A stretch of 44,916 nt of DNA from an uncultured Ruminococcus sp. (GTDB lineage: Bacteria > Bacillota > Clostridia > Oscillospirales > Acutalibacteraceae). Position 1 is the first letter of the stretch, and every line of letters starts with the position of its first letter. The notes below the pieces were generated by a model. It worked only from the letters and a program-made list of their open reading frames with translations. It made no database searches and was not told the DNA's origin. This document shows, piece after piece, positions 30,699 to 39,338 of this stretch. Location of the stretch: contig CADCQO010000145.1 of assembly GCA_902803585.1 (NCBI GenBank), forward strand, positions 1-44,916. Reading direction: 5' to 3'. Made by a program: the position numbers and the translations under genes.

Positions 30699-31523
30699 AT
30701 GGCAAAGCGATTTCTGGCAGCTGCGATCGGCGTACCGATGATTTTAGCTGTTGTTTTTTTCGGTGTGCAAGTGCCTGTCCTGATTGATATAGCGATTGCA
30801 ATTGTCTGTGGTTTATCAGTAGGGGAATTTTTGGTAGCGTGTGGTGTGATAAAGCTGTTTCAGGTAAGCATTCCTGCTATACTGTTTGCGTGTGCTTATC
30901 CGATGCTGCTCACCTACGGTTATGGAACGCTGACAGCATATGTTTATACGGGAATTGCTCTTTCAATGATGGTCTTTTTCCATGAAAAGATATCGTATAA
31001 AGAATTTGCTTATCATTACGGCATGACGATTCTGATAACAGCAGCGATGTCCTCCGTTGTAATGATGAAAAATTTCGATGCCGCACATGCTTCCTTTTAT
31101 TTTGTCCTTTCTCTTGGTTTGCCATGGATGGCAGATATCGGCGCATTCTTTGCCGGAAGCTTTCTGGGAAAACATAAGCTTTGTCCCGTTATCAGTCCTA
31201 AAAAAACGATAGAAGGAGCAATCGGCGGGGTATTGTTCTGTATCGGCGCTACCTGTCTGGTAGGCTGGATTTTCAGCAGTCTGCTTTATGGGGAAAAAGC
31301 GCACGTTCAATATCTGAATCTGTCGATACTCGCTTTTTTTGGATCCCTGCTTTCCATTATAGGAGATCTGAGCTTTTCAGTTGTCAAGCGGTATTTCAAG
31401 ATCAAAGATTACGGTTTTATCATTCCCGGTCACGGCGGTTTTCTTGACCGTTTTGACAGCGTTATCATGGTAGCGCCGTTTATTCTGACATTTATCACTT
31501 ATTTTCCCATTATAACCATATGA
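30699..31523 (+). CDS. cdsA: Phosphatidate cytidylyltransferase
   Basis: This polytopic membrane enzyme makes CDP-diacylglycerol from phosphatidate and CTP, the branch point to phospholipids. The 274-residue protein has about eight hydrophobic segments, the block PWMADIGAFFAGSFLGKHKLCPVISPKKTIEG and the signature FSVVKRYFKIKDYG...PGHGGFLDRFDS. It starts directly at the uppS stop with GGAGGGG as its binding site, so it is translated in tandem with uppS. Confidence 0.97.
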   Translation: MAKRFLAAAIGVPMILAVVFFGVQVPVLIDIAIAIVCGLSVGEFLVACGVIKLFQVSIPAILFACAYPMLLTYGYGTLTAYVYTGIALSMMVFFHEKISYKEFAYHYGMTILITAAMSSVVMMKNFDAAHASFYFVLSLGLPWMADIGAFFAGSFLGKHKLCPVISPKKTIEGAIGGVLFCIGATCLVGWIFSSLLYGEKAHVQYLNLSILAFFGSLLSIIGDLSFSVVKRYFKIKDYGFIIPGHGGFLDRFDSVIMVAPFILTFITYFPIITI

Positions 31524-31547
31524 TCGTGTGACGGGAGGAGTTTGCAT

Positions 31548-32705
31548 ATGACACAGGCAATTGCTGTACTTGGTTCTACCGGTTCGATTGGTGTGCAGAC
31601 GTTAGATGTAGCAAGAATGCACAACATAAAGGTTGTTGCTCTTACAGCGCAGCGGAGTATCAGGCTGCTGGAACAACAGGCAAGAGAATTTCAGCCGGTT
31701 ATGGTAGCAGTAGGAGATAAAGACGCTGCGGCTGAATTAAAAATAGCGCTGGCAGATACAGATATTCAGGTACTGGCAGGGCAGGAAGGAATTTTAGAGG
31801 CTGCTCATTGTCAGGGCGCAGATACCGTTGTCAATGCTATTGTCGGTGTAGCAGGGCTGCTGCCAACATTAGAGGCGGTCAACGCCGGAAAAAATCTGGC
31901 GTTAGCCAATAAAGAAACGCTGGTAGCAGGCGGCGAAGTGGTGAAGTCTGCTGTCCGGCAAAAAGGTGTTGCGCTTTATCCCGTTGATAGTGAACATTCA
32001 GCTATTTTCCAGTGCTTACAGGGCTGTCCGGAACAAGCACTGGAAAAAGTCATTCTTACCGCATCAGGCGGTTCTTTTTACGGCAAGCGCAGGGAGGAAC
32101 TGGAAAAAGTTACTGTGCAGCAGGCACTGAAGCACCCTAACTGGAGCATGGGCGCAAAAATCACTATAGATTCTGCTACCCTCATGAATAAAGGATTAGA
32201 GGTGATAGAAGCCTCGTGGCTGTTTGAAGTGCCGGATGAAAAAATAGATGTGCTGATTCATCGGGAAAGCATCATTCACTCCATGATACAGCTGAAAGAC
32301 CATTCCATCATTGCACAGTTGGGGACAGCAGATATGCGCATACCAATTCAGTATGCTCTGACTTATCCGGAGCGGTTAGCTTCACCGGTAAAGGAACTTG
32401 ATCTGTCACAAATAGCGACTCTGACCTTTGCCAAGCCCGACACAGACACTTTTGCGTGTCTGCGTATTTGTCGTGAAGCATTGCGGCGCGGAGGGCTTTA
32501 CCCGACAGTGGCAAATGCCGCAAATGAAGCCGCCGTTCAGTTGTTTTTGGAAGGGAAAATATCTTTCCTGCAGATTACTGATCTGGTAGGTGAAGCAGCA
32601 GCAGCGTTTTCCGGTGCTTCCTGCAGCATGACACTGGATAATATTTTGTCGGCTGACAGAGAAACCCGTCAGAGGATTCTGCATCAATACGGAGGAGATG
32701 ATTAA
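31548..32705 (+). CDS. dxr: 1-deoxy-D-xylulose-5-phosphate reductoisomerase
   Basis: Dxr catalyses the NADPH-dependent first committed step of the MEP isoprenoid pathway. The 385-residue protein has the dinucleotide loop VLGSTGSIGVQTLDV, NALVG-like NAIVGVAGL, LANKETLVAGG, the metal/substrate segment PVDSEHSAIFQ, and ASGGSF.G and HPNWSMGAKITIDSATLMNKGLEVIEA. The ATG at 31548 has GGGAGGAG 7 bases upstream; an earlier TTG at 31542 is less likely. It overlaps rseP by eight bases. Confidence 0.98.
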   Translation: MTQAIAVLGSTGSIGVQTLDVARMHNIKVVALTAQRSIRLLEQQAREFQPVMVAVGDKDAAAELKIALADTDIQVLAGQEGILEAAHCQGADTVVNAIVGVAGLLPTLEAVNAGKNLALANKETLVAGGEVVKSAVRQKGVALYPVDSEHSAIFQCLQGCPEQALEKVILTASGGSFYGKRREELEKVTVQQALKHPNWSMGAKITIDSATLMNKGLEVIEASWLFEVPDEKIDVLIHRESIIHSMIQLKDHSIIAQLGTADMRIPIQYALTYPERLASPVKELDLSQIATLTFAKPDTDTFACLRICREALRRGGLYPTVANAANEAAVQLFLEGKISFLQITDLVGEAAAAFSGASCSMTLDNILSADRETRQRILHQYGGDD

Positions 32706-33759
32706 GATAGAAGGCGTATTATTAGTTATTATCGGTATTTTGCTTTTTGAATTGATCATATTTATTCACGAGTTTGGTCATTTCATTACTGCGAAAAAAT
32801 GTGGTGTAAAGGTCAATGAATTTGCGCTGGGTATGGGGCCAAAGCTGATAAAATTTCAGAAAGGCGAAACTCTTTACTCTCTGCGGGCTTTTCCGATCGG
32901 CGGTTTTTGTTCTATGGAAGGTGAAGATGCCGACAGCGAGGACAACAGAGCCTTCGGCAAAAAATCCGTGTGGAAGCGTATGCTGATTGTAGTAGCCGGA
33001 GCAGTAATGAATATTCTGCTGGGCTTTGTGCTGATGATGATTACGCTGATTCCTAACAGCCGTTTTGCGTCCAACCGTATTGCTGCTTTTTCGGATGTTT
33101 GCACATCATCGCAGTTTTTACAGGTAGGCGATGAGATAAAATCCATCAATGGCTACGGAATCAGCACTTCTATGGATCTGAACTTTGCACTGGCGACCGC
33201 TAAAAATAACGATATGACTTTTACAGTAGTGCGTGACGGTCAGACAATGACATTTGACCATGTAAAACTGCCGACAAGTCAGACGAAAGAAGGAAAGGAG
33301 ATCACACATCTGGATTTCAAGGTGGCGGCGATTGAAAATAACTTCTGGACGTTGATGCAGCAGACTTTTCTGCAAACGTGTTCTACTGTCAAAATGGTAT
33401 GGGCAAGTCTGATCGGTCTGATAACAGGTCAGTTCGGCTTCAACGAAGTAGCCGGCCCCATTGGTATGACCTCAGCTATTACACAGGCAACAGCTGCAGG
33501 ACTGCAGTCCAGTTTCTGGGCGGGATTGGGCAACCTGATTTTCATTATGATGGTCATTACTGTGAATCTCGGTGTGGTTAATTTACTGCCGCTGCCGGCA
33601 TTGGACGGAGGCAGACTGGTATTTCTGATTATCGAAGCAATCAGAAGAAAACCCATCAAGCCGGAACATGAAGGCTGGGTACACGCTATCGGTCTGGCGG
33701 TATTGCTGCTGTTTATGGTGGTTATTTCTATCAATGATATTATCCGACTGTTTCAATAG
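32698..33759 (+). CDS. rseP: Site-2 intramembrane metalloprotease RseP/RasP family
   Basis: This membrane-embedded zinc protease cleaves anti-sigma factors and signal-peptide remnants. The 353-residue protein has the active-site helix with HEFGH (His24, Glu25, His28), AFPIGGFCSMEGED, a PDZ domain (about 130-215) and the third zinc ligand in NLLPLPALDGGRL near 300. The ATG at 32698 overlaps the end of dxr and sits unusually close (2 bases) to GGAGGAG, so the true start could be a few codons later, although no better start codon is visible. Confidence 0.96.
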   Translation: MIKIEGVLLVIIGILLFELIIFIHEFGHFITAKKCGVKVNEFALGMGPKLIKFQKGETLYSLRAFPIGGFCSMEGEDADSEDNRAFGKKSVWKRMLIVVAGAVMNILLGFVLMMITLIPNSRFASNRIAAFSDVCTSSQFLQVGDEIKSINGYGISTSMDLNFALATAKNNDMTFTVVRDGQTMTFDHVKLPTSQTKEGKEITHLDFKVAAIENNFWTLMQQTFLQTCSTVKMVWASLIGLITGQFGFNEVAGPIGMTSAITQATAAGLQSSFWAGLGNLIFIMMVITVNLGVVNLLPLPALDGGRLVFLIIEAIRRKPIKPEHEGWVHAIGLAVLLLFMVVISINDIIRLFQ

Positions 33760-33770
33760 GAGAAGATAGC

Positions 33771-34820
33771 ATGAAAAGACGGGATACCAAAAAAATCGCT
33801 GTCGGTTCTTTGCAGATTGGCGGCGATGCAGAAATTACAGTACAATCTATGCTGAATGTTCCCTCTGTGGACATTGAAGGAAGTGTACGGCAGGCGGCAG
33901 CGCTGGAACAGGCAGGCTGTGATATTATCCGTATTGCCGTACCTGATATAGAGGCAGTCAGGCTGATACCGGCTATCAAAAAAGAAGTGTCAGCCCCTAT
34001 TGTTGCCGATATTCATTTTGATTATAAAATAGCATTGGAAGCAGCAGCGGCTGGGGTTGATAAAATTCGCATCAATCCCGGCAATATCGGATCTGATGAC
34101 AGGGTGAAGCAGGTGGCTGATGAGTGCCGCAGAAGGAACATTCCCATTCGTATCGGGGTTAATTCCGGTTCATTGGAAAAGCATATTCTGGCGAAGTATG
34201 GCAAGCCGACACCGCAGGCATTGTGCGACAGTGCGCTGTATCATGCAGCTTTGTTGGAAAAGTTTGATTTTGACCAGATCGTGCTTTCTATGAAATCTTC
34301 TAACGTGGCATTCATGAAGGAAGCCTATGAGCTGGCAGCCGAACAGTGCAGTTATCCGCTGCATCTTGGGGTTACAGAAGCAGGTACCGAGCGCATGGGG
34401 CTGATCAAATCCGCCGCCGGCATCGGCAGTCTGCTGCTGGAGGGCATCGGTGATACCATAAGGGTTTCCTTGACAGATGACCCTGTTAAGGAGGTTTATG
34501 CGGCAAAAGATATTTTGCAGGCACTGGGACTGCGCCGTTTTGGCGTGCAGTTTATTTCCTGCCCGACTTGCGGACGTACCCGCATTGATCTGATATCTTT
34601 GGCAAAGAAAGCAGAGGCTCGCCTGAAAGACTGTCAGAAACCCATCACAGTAGCTATTATGGGCTGTGTGGTCAATGGCCCCGGTGAGGCGAGAGAAGCT
34701 GATATTGGTATAGCAGGCGGTGACGGTGTGGGTCTGCTTTTCAAAAAGGGAGAAATCATAAAAAAGGTGCCGGAGGAATGTTTGCTGGACGAATTGATGA
34801 AAGAGATAGAACAGTTGTAA
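33771..34820 (+). CDS. ispG: 4-hydroxy-3-methylbut-2-en-1-yl diphosphate synthase IspG
   Basis: IspG is the [4Fe-4S] enzyme that reductively opens methylerythritol cyclodiphosphate in the MEP pathway. The 349-residue protein begins with the family segment VQSMLNVPSVD and contains a TIM-barrel with IRINPGNIG and RIGVNSGSLE. The cluster ligands are Cys264 and Cys267 in SCPTCGRTRID and Cys299 in MGCVVNGPGE, with Glu306 completing the set. It stands with dxr in this operon, in the place where Bacillus has proS. Confidence 0.98.
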   Translation: MKRRDTKKIAVGSLQIGGDAEITVQSMLNVPSVDIEGSVRQAAALEQAGCDIIRIAVPDIEAVRLIPAIKKEVSAPIVADIHFDYKIALEAAAAGVDKIRINPGNIGSDDRVKQVADECRRRNIPIRIGVNSGSLEKHILAKYGKPTPQALCDSALYHAALLEKFDFDQIVLSMKSSNVAFMKEAYELAAEQCSYPLHLGVTEAGTERMGLIKSAAGIGSLLLEGIGDTIRVSLTDDPVKEVYAAKDILQALGLRRFGVQFISCPTCGRTRIDLISLAKKAEARLKDCQKPITVAIMGCVVNGPGEAREADIGIAGGDGVGLLFKKGEIIKKVPEECLLDELMKEIEQL

Positions 34821-34842
34821 CATGACAAAGGGAGATTGAAGC

Positions 34843-37800
34843 GTGAATAAATTTTCGGATTTTTTCGGAAAATATCTTGATATCAGTGGATTTCCCGACA
34901 AAGTGCGCGAGGGTGATATTCTTGGTATCAGGATAGATTCTGAAAAGCGTATCATGGAGTTATCGGTGAAGTTGGCGGAACTGGTGGACAAGGAAACACT
35001 TTTCCGCATCGAAAAAACAATTTGTGAGAGTATATTGAATTTGTTTCAGTGTCATATTTATCCCAAATATGATGCTGATTTATTTCGTGAAAGTTATTAT
35101 CCTGAATTAGCTAAAGAAATGAAGCGGCGTTATGCCAGTCTGAACGGTACGCTGAACGATTCTGCAGCCCGTATGGCAGGGGAGGAGTTAGTCATTACTT
35201 TACAGCATGGCGGTCAGGATATTTTGCTGCAGCAGGGCTTTGAAAAAAAACTGTCTGAGCTGATCAAAGAGGAATTCGGTCTGCATTATCGGATCGTGCT
35301 GGAAGGTGTGCTGACAATTGATGCAGACAGCGCTGCTTACATAGAACAGCAGAAAATCAACGAAGAAAAGGTACTGCGTGAACAGCAGATAGCCGAGCAG
35401 GAGCAGTATGAAAGTATGATGCAGTCAGCAGCGGCTCATAAGGCACAGACGCAGAAAAAAGCAGTTCCTCAGCCTGTACAGTCAGAAATTGAGATTCGTC
35501 AGGGTGCTTTTCTGAATCCTGCCTGCATTCCCGACAGTGCAGTAACGATTTATGGCAGCCACATCAAGGGAGAACTGTTTCCGCTGAAAAATATTTCTGC
35601 TGAGGCAGGACGCATTATTTTCTGGGGTACGATTTTTTCAATGGATATTCGTGATTCCCGTGACAATAAGCGAAAAATCATTTCTGTGAACATGACGGAT
35701 TATACTGGTTCTGTAACAGTAAAGATTATCGATTTCAACGAGAAATGCAAAGGCATTCTGGAACTAAGACAAGGCGATGCTATTCTTGTCAAAGGCGATG
35801 CACAGATGGATAAATATGAACATGATGTTACTGTCATGGCTTCTGCCGTGTGCAGGGTAGGTACAGCGAAAATCGTGGATAAAGCACCTGTCAAACGTGT
35901 AGAGCTGCATCTTCATACCAATATGTCTGCAATGGACGCTGTAACGAGTGCAGGAGATCTGGTCAACCGTGCCTATTCATGGGGAATGCCTGCGATAGCA
36001 ATTACCGATCATGGTGTAGCGCAGGCATATCCTGATGCAATGAATGCGTGTGATGCTATTCGCAGCAAGGGCGGAAAATTCAAGATTATTTACGGGCTGG
36101 AGGCATATTTTATCAACGATGAAGCCACAGGTGCGGTTGTCGGTCATGCACATCAGCCCCTCAACGGTGAATTCATTGTATTTGATATCGAAACGACGGG
36201 TTTAAGCGTACTGCAGGAACGTATTACTGAAATTGGTGCAGTGCGTCTTGTCAACGGTGAAATCAAAGATACTTTTTCAACGTTTGTCAACCCGCAGAAA
36301 CATATTCCCGAAAAGATCACCGAATTGACAGGCATTGATGATACAATGGTTGAGAATGCCCCTTCAGAAGAAACTGCGGTAAAAAGTTTTCTGGATTTCT
36401 GCGGAGAAAATGCGGTGGTAGTTGCACATAACGCTTCGTTTGATACCTCATTTATCCGTACAGCGTGTGAACGAAATAATTTTGCCTATACGCTGACCCA
36501 TATTGATACACTGGCAATTTCCAGAGGCCTGTTTCCGCAGCTGTCGAAACATAAGCTGGATGCTGTCGCCAAGCACCTGAAATTGGGTGATTTTAACCAT
36601 CATCGTGCGTGTGATGATGCGATGATGCTGGCAAAAATTTTTCAGGTAATGATCCAGAAGCTGAAGGAAGAATTTAAAATTTCCGATACATCAGAAATCA
36701 GCAAAGCCCTGCCAAAACCCAGTATCAAATCTTATAAGTATTTTCACCAGATACTGCTGGTCAAAAATCAGTTAGGGCTGAAAAATCTGTATAAGCTGAT
36801 TTCCAAATCGCATCTCGATTACTTTTACAAAAAACCGTTAGTGCCAAAATCAGAACTGGTGAAGCTGCGGGACGGTCTGATCGTGGGCAGTGCCTGTGAA
36901 GCGGGAGAACTGTACAGGGCTATTCTGGACGGTAAAAACAGGGAAGAACTGAAAAGTATTGCTTCGTTTTATGATTATCTGGAGATACAGCCTATCGGCA
37001 ATAATATGCACTTAGTAAGAGAGGGCAAAGTAAAAGATGTTCAGGAACTTCAGGGATACAATCAGTTGATTGTTGATCTGGGAAGAGAACTGGACATTCC
37101 CGTTGTTGCGACCTGTGATGTGCATTTTATGGATCCTTATCAGAGTGAGTACCGCAAAGTACTGCTGACCTCGCAGGGATTCAGTGATGCTGCCGAACAG
37201 CCGCCGCTGTATTTCCGTACAACAGCAGAAATGCTGAAGGAATTTGATTATCTCGGAGAAGAAAAGGCGTATGAAGTTGTTGTGACAAATACGAATTATA
37301 TCACCGATATGATAGAAGATATCCGTGCTGTACCGAAGGGCAACTTTCCGCCGTTTATTCCGGGTGCTGAGGAAGAATTGACCAGCATCACATGGGAACG
37401 TGCCAAGAAAATGTATGGTGATCCGCTGCCGGAAATCGTACACGCCCGCATTGAGAAGGAACTGAACTCTATTATCAAAAACGGATTCTCAGTGCTTTAT
37501 ATGACAGCGCAGAAACTGGTAGCTAATTCCAATGAACATGGCTATCTTGTGGGATCGAGAGGTTCGGTAGGTTCTTCCTTCGTAGCAACAATGTCAGGTA
37601 TTTCGGAAGTTAACCCGCTTTGTCCGCATTATGTCTGCCCGAAATGTCAGAATTCTGAATTTTTCACAGACGGAAGTTATGGTTCAGGCTTTGACTTGCC
37701 GCCCAAAAATTGTCCGAACTGCGGCACAGAATATCTGAGGGACGGTCACGACATTCCTTTTGAAACGTTTCTGGGCTTCAAGGGCGATAAAACCCCCGAT

Positions 37801-39231
37801 ATAGATCTGAACTTTGCGGGCGAATATCAAAGCCGTTCCCACCGCTATACAGAAGTTTTGTTTGGCAAGGAGAATGTGTTCAAAGCCGGTACAATTGCGA
37901 CAGTAGCAGAAAAAACGGCAATCGGTTTTGTCAAAAAGTATGCTGAAACAGCAGGCATTACGATCAATCGTGCAGAGGAACTGCGTCTGGCGGCGGGCTG
38001 TACGGGTGTGCGCAGAACAACGGGTCAGCATCCGGGCGGTATGGTCGTTGTACCAAGAATGAACGACGTATACGAATTTTGTCCTATCCAGCATCCGGCA
38101 AATGATCAGAAAACGGATAATATCACCACCCACTTTGATTTCCATTCTATCCATGATACAGTCTGCAAGCTGGACGAACTTGGTCATGATGTGCCGACAA
38201 TCTATCGTTATCTGGAGGAATATACAGGTATTGATGTTATGAATGTTTCTATGAGTGATTCTGAGGTAATGTCTTTGTTTACATCGACTAAGGCATTAAA
38301 GGTCAAGCCGGAAGATATTGATTCACTGACAGGAACTTTTTCCCTGCCGGAAGTAGGTACATCTTTTGTACGCCAGATGCTTATTGAAACGCAGCCTAAG
38401 ACGTTTTCGGATTTGCTGCAGGTATCAGGACTGTCACACGGTACAGATGTATGGATCGGCAATGCTTCCGAACTGATTGCGAAAAACATATGTACGATTT
38501 CAGAAGTAATCGGTACCCGTGACAACATTATGGTCTATCTGATGCACAAGGGACTGGAACCGGATATGGCGTTTAAAATCATGGAAATTGTCCGTAAAGG
38601 TAAAGCAACAAAGCTGCTGACAGAAGATCATATCAAGGCAATGAAGGAACATGATGTACCGCAGTGGTATATTGATTCCTGCATGAAAATCAAATATATG
38701 TTCCCAAAAGCACACGCAGCCGCTTATATGATAGCGACTTTGCGTCTGGGGTGGTATAAAGTACATCATGCGAAGGAATATTATGCAGCATATTTCACGG
38801 TAAGAAGCGATGATTTTGATGCTCTTCTGGTATGTAAGGGAAAAAGTGCTGTATGGGCGAAGATGCAGGAAATCAGTGCAAAGATACAGAAGAAAGAGGC
38901 AAGTGCCAAAGAGATATCAACTCACGCTACTTTACAGATCGTGAATGAGATGCTGGCACGAGGCATTGAAGTATTGCCGATTGACATTTACAAATCCGAT
39001 GCTAAAAAATTTCTGGTAGAAGGCGATAAGATTCGTCTGCCGTTTTCAGCTTTGCCGGGAGTTGGTGAAGCAGCGGCGATTAGTCTGGCAGAAGCCGGAA
39101 AGGACGGAGAATTTACATCTGTAGAAGACTTTCAGCAGAGAGCAAAGGTTTCCAAGACAGTCATTGAACTGCTGAGAGAAATTGGTTCCTTTGCAGCACT
39201 GCCGGAAACCAGTCAGCTTTGTTTTCTGTAA
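34843..39231 (+). CDS. polC: DNA polymerase III PolC (Gram-positive type)
   Basis: This is the replicative polymerase with built-in proofreading, 1462 residues. In order it has an N-terminal domain (1-220), an OB domain (about 230-340), and a PHP domain starting VELHLHTNMSAMDA near 353. A DEDDh exonuclease is inserted in the PHP domain: VFDIETTGLS near 444 to HHRACDDAM near 588. PHP resumes near 660, followed by a zinc-binding stretch with CPHYVCPKCQ and CPNCGTEYL near 926-960, and the polymerase core with PDIDLNF near 986. The start is GTG with AAGGGAGA upstream. PolC, not DnaE, as main replicase supports a Firmicutes origin. Confidence 0.99.
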   Translation: MNKFSDFFGKYLDISGFPDKVREGDILGIRIDSEKRIMELSVKLAELVDKETLFRIEKTICESILNLFQCHIYPKYDADLFRESYYPELAKEMKRRYASLNGTLNDSAARMAGEELVITLQHGGQDILLQQGFEKKLSELIKEEFGLHYRIVLEGVLTIDADSAAYIEQQKINEEKVLREQQIAEQEQYESMMQSAAAHKAQTQKKAVPQPVQSEIEIRQGAFLNPACIPDSAVTIYGSHIKGELFPLKNISAEAGRIIFWGTIFSMDIRDSRDNKRKIISVNMTDYTGSVTVKIIDFNEKCKGILELRQGDAILVKGDAQMDKYEHDVTVMASAVCRVGTAKIVDKAPVKRVELHLHTNMSAMDAVTSAGDLVNRAYSWGMPAIAITDHGVAQAYPDAMNACDAIRSKGGKFKIIYGLEAYFINDEATGAVVGHAHQPLNGEFIVFDIETTGLSVLQERITEIGAVRLVNGEIKDTFSTFVNPQKHIPEKITELTGIDDTMVENAPSEETAVKSFLDFCGENAVVVAHNASFDTSFIRTACERNNFAYTLTHIDTLAISRGLFPQLSKHKLDAVAKHLKLGDFNHHRACDDAMMLAKIFQVMIQKLKEEFKISDTSEISKALPKPSIKSYKYFHQILLVKNQLGLKNLYKLISKSHLDYFYKKPLVPKSELVKLRDGLIVGSACEAGELYRAILDGKNREELKSIASFYDYLEIQPIGNNMHLVREGKVKDVQELQGYNQLIVDLGRELDIPVVATCDVHFMDPYQSEYRKVLLTSQGFSDAAEQPPLYFRTTAEMLKEFDYLGEEKAYEVVVTNTNYITDMIEDIRAVPKGNFPPFIPGAEEELTSITWERAKKMYGDPLPEIVHARIEKELNSIIKNGFSVLYMTAQKLVANSNEHGYLVGSRGSVGSSFVATMSGISEVNPLCPHYVCPKCQNSEFFTDGSYGSGFDLPPKNCPNCGTEYLRDGHDIPFETFLGFKGDKTPDIDLNFAGEYQSRSHRYTEVLFGKENVFKAGTIATVAEKTAIGFVKKYAETAGITINRAEELRLAAGCTGVRRTTGQHPGGMVVVPRMNDVYEFCPIQHPANDQKTDNITTHFDFHSIHDTVCKLDELGHDVPTIYRYLEEYTGIDVMNVSMSDSEVMSLFTSTKALKVKPEDIDSLTGTFSLPEVGTSFVRQMLIETQPKTFSDLLQVSGLSHGTDVWIGNASELIAKNICTISEVIGTRDNIMVYLMHKGLEPDMAFKIMEIVRKGKATKLLTEDHIKAMKEHDVPQWYIDSCMKIKYMFPKAHAAAYMIATLRLGWYKVHHAKEYYAAYFTVRSDDFDALLVCKGKSAVWAKMQEISAKIQKKEASAKEISTHATLQIVNEMLARGIEVLPIDIYKSDAKKFLVEGDKIRLPFSALPGVGEAAAISLAEAGKDGEFTSVEDFQQRAKVSKTVIELLREIGSFAALPETSQLCFL

Positions 39232-39276
39232 GATCATGCTGACGGAAAACAGCGCGTATTTTAAGAAGACGGTGAC

Positions 39277-39305
39277 TTGCTAAAGAGTCGAATGTGTGAT
39301 ATAAT
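39277..39305 (+). promoter_or_regulatory. Promoter of lon (extended -10)
   Basis: TTGCTA (39277-39282), a 17-base spacer and TGATATAAT (TATAAT at 39300-39305) fit the promoter style of this genome. Transcription would start near 39312, which disfavours the first in-frame ATG at 39315 as the lon start. Confidence 0.75.
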
Positions 39306-39338
39306 CGGTATACTATGTTAAAAGGGATGAAGCAAACG

